Of a DNA stretch of 7,641 nt, positions 6,587 to 7,641 are shown piece after piece (position 1 is the stretch's first letter; each line of letters begins with the position of its first letter). The position numbers and the translations under genes were made by a program. The notes beneath the pieces are model-generated. The model searched no databases. It was not told the DNA's origin and saw only the letters and a list, made by a program, of their open reading frames with translations. This DNA is from Acidobacteriaceae bacterium (GTDB taxonomy: Bacteria; Acidobacteriota; Terriglobia; Terriglobales; Acidobacteriaceae): NCBI GenBank assembly GCA_009781125.1, contig WQYS01000105.1, positions 1 to 7,641 of the forward strand. The letters run 5' to 3'.

Positions 6587-6604
6587 GCCCGTGCCTCCAC
6601 GGGC
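6587..6604 (-). terminator. Possible terminator hairpin after the Ig-repeat gene
   Basis: GCCCGTG/CACGGGC, a 7-bp GC-rich stem with a 4-nt loop, begins one base after the TAA of the Ig-repeat gene. The following minus-strand sequence is GGGGTGCCGGAGGGTTTTC, so the only T-run is short and about 14 nt away. It may mark the 3' end of that transcript but is weak as an intrinsic terminator. Confidence 0.35.
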
Positions 6605-6605
6605 A

Positions 6606-7640
6606 TTACTGTGCCTTGACGGTCAACGACACAGTCTTCGTCACCGTGCTGTAGTCCGTCGTGTCCGCCGGCGTAAACGTCACGCTCAACGTCTGCGCTC
6701 CCGATGCATTCATCACCGTGCCCGCCGCCGGGGTATAGATGAACGTGCCATCTACATTGGCTGCCGCGTTCAACTGTGTCCCATCCAACACCGTCCCGGC
6801 TGTCACCGCCGCAGGCGTAGCCCACGTCACTACCGGAATTGCCTTGTTCACCGTCAGACCCATCACCTTCGTCACCGTGCTGTAGCTGGTTGGGTCGTCC
6901 GGCGTGAACGTCAGAGTGATTCTCTGGCTTCCCGCCGCGAACACCGTCCCCACCCCCGGCAAGTAGCTGAACGTGCCCGGTACATTGGCCGTCGCGCTCA
7001 ACTGCGTTGCGCTCAACGCCGTCCCATAAGTGATCGCCGCGGGTGCTACCCACGTTACTACCGGCGTCGTCACCGTCTTCGCCTTCACCGTCAGCGACAC
7101 CGACTTCGTCACGGTGTTGTAGGTGGCCGTGTCCGTCGGCGTAAACGTCACGCTCAGCGTCTGCGTTCCCACCGTACTCATCACCGTGCCTGCCGCGGGC
7201 ATGTAGGAGAACGTCCCCGCTACATTAGCAGTCGCGTTCAATTGCGTTGCGCTCAGCGCCGTTCCTGCCGTGATCGCCGCAGGCACGGCCCATGTAATCA
7301 CAGGGTCCGTCTTCCCGCCGTTGACGGCCACCGACACGGTCTTGGTCGCCGCGTTATAGTCCGTCGCGTCCGCCGGCGTAAACGTCACGCTCAACGTCTG
7401 CGCGCCCGACGTGTTCATCACCGTGCCCGCCGCCGGTGTATAGACGAACGTGCCGTCTACATTGGCCGTCGCGTTCAACTGCGTCGCGTCCAAAGCTGTA
7501 CCGGCTGTCATCGCCGCGGGCGCTGCCCACGTCACCACCGGCGCAGCCTTGTTCACCGTCAACCCCATCAGCTTCGTCACTGTGCTGTAGGTGGCCTGGT
7601 CCGTTGGCGTAAACGTCAGGTTCAGCCGTTGGCTCCCCGC
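6606..7640 (-). CDS. Ig-like repeat surface protein, C-terminal part
   Basis: The frame ends in TAA at 6608-6606 and stays open to the window edge, where it still reads repeat sequence (AGSQRLNLTFTPTDQATYST), so the start lies outside and the Met at 7580 is internal. At least 345 residues are visible: one partial and four full Ig-like domains of 76-80 residues. Each follows the plan (P)VVTWxxPAA(I/V)TxGTxLxxTQLNATANVxGTFxYxPxxGTV, then TLSVTFTPxDxxxYxxVTKxVxLTV. This resembles the bacterial Ig-like repeats (Big_3_5 type) seen in large secreted acidobacterial proteins. There are no cysteines, no transmembrane segment and no sorting motif; the protein simply stops after the last domain (LTVKAQ). 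It is probably the stalk of an extracellular protein or adhesin; the functional head would be upstream. It is 188 nt from the pilin-like gene on the same strand; a functional link is possible but unproven. Confidence 0.85.
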   Translation of the reverse strand, partial: AGSQRLNLTFTPTDQATYSTVTKLMGLTVNKAAPVVTWAAPAAMTAGTALDATQLNATANVDGTFVYTPAAGTVMNTSGAQTLSVTFTPADATDYNAATKTVSVAVNGGKTDPVITWAVPAAITAGTALSATQLNATANVAGTFSYMPAAGTVMSTVGTQTLSVTFTPTDTATYNTVTKSVSLTVKAKTVTTPVVTWVAPAAITYGTALSATQLSATANVPGTFSYLPGVGTVFAAGSQRITLTFTPDDPTSYSTVTKVMGLTVNKAIPVVTWATPAAVTAGTVLDGTQLNAAANVDGTFIYTPAAGTVMNASGAQTLSVTFTPADTTDYSTVTKTVSLTVKAQ

Positions 7641-7641
7641 C
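6609..7641 (-). repeat. Tandem Ig-domain repeats in a 705-bp higher-order unit
   Basis: Domain starts (PVVTW/PVITW) lie at 7541, 7304, 7064 and 6836, giving lengths of 237, 240 and 228 bp. The fourth domain is closest to the first (VDGTF...YTPAAGTVMN.SGAQTLSVTFTPAD in both), and the partial domain at the edge matches the third (AGSQR...LTFTP...MGLTVNKA). The like pairs are offset by exactly 705 bp, for example cacgctcaacgtctgcg at 6681 and 7386. Confidence 0.8.

Overview
The window looks like chromosome from an Acidobacteriota member of the Terriglobia type (Granulicella/Edaphobacter/Terriglobus-like). This is inferred from protein style: an RHS tail with the FQHQDW motif, an NHL-repeat protein flanked by choice-of-anchor-D-like domains, and long tandem Ig-like repeats rich in VTW...ATQLNATANV...TFTP. 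No marker gene fixes the taxonomy. Every substantial gene is on the minus strand except a short RHS fragment at the left edge. No RNA gene, IS element or CRISPR array was seen.

Left end (1-2089): a plus-strand RHS/YD-repeat fragment stops abruptly after ...FQHQDW near base 157. There it abuts, tail to tail, the 3' end of a minus-strand secreted NHL-repeat gene, which breaks off inside a putative-Ig domain just after a QLPP motif. Both genes lose their ends at the same few bases, so this is a recombination or assembly breakpoint. About 200 bp of non-coding DNA (2090-2287) separates the NHL gene from the next block.

Centre (2288-6417): four co-oriented genes, all for exported proteins and each with a clear ribosome-binding site. 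In order of transcription (right to left) they are a small pilin-like secreted subunit, a PapD-like two-domain periplasmic chaperone, a 635-residue outer-membrane beta-barrel with a C-terminal beta-sandwich domain, and a small four-cysteine secreted protein resembling a minor or tip subunit. The order subunit - chaperone - barrel - terminal subunit is that of a chaperone-usher fimbrial operon, but the sequences are far from the classical families and the barrel lacks the usual usher size and layout. A perfect 13-bp hairpin between the subunit gene and the chaperone gene could protect the subunit mRNA, giving more subunit than assembly machinery. I regard this cluster as the most interesting content: a divergent, possibly undescribed chaperone-usher-like surface-fibre system.

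Right end (6606-7641): the 3' part of a large Ig-like repeat protein gene enters from beyond the window. Its domains of 76-80 residues are organised in a 705-bp higher-order repeat of three domains. Together with the NHL and RHS genes it makes the whole window a cell-surface/extracellular locus.
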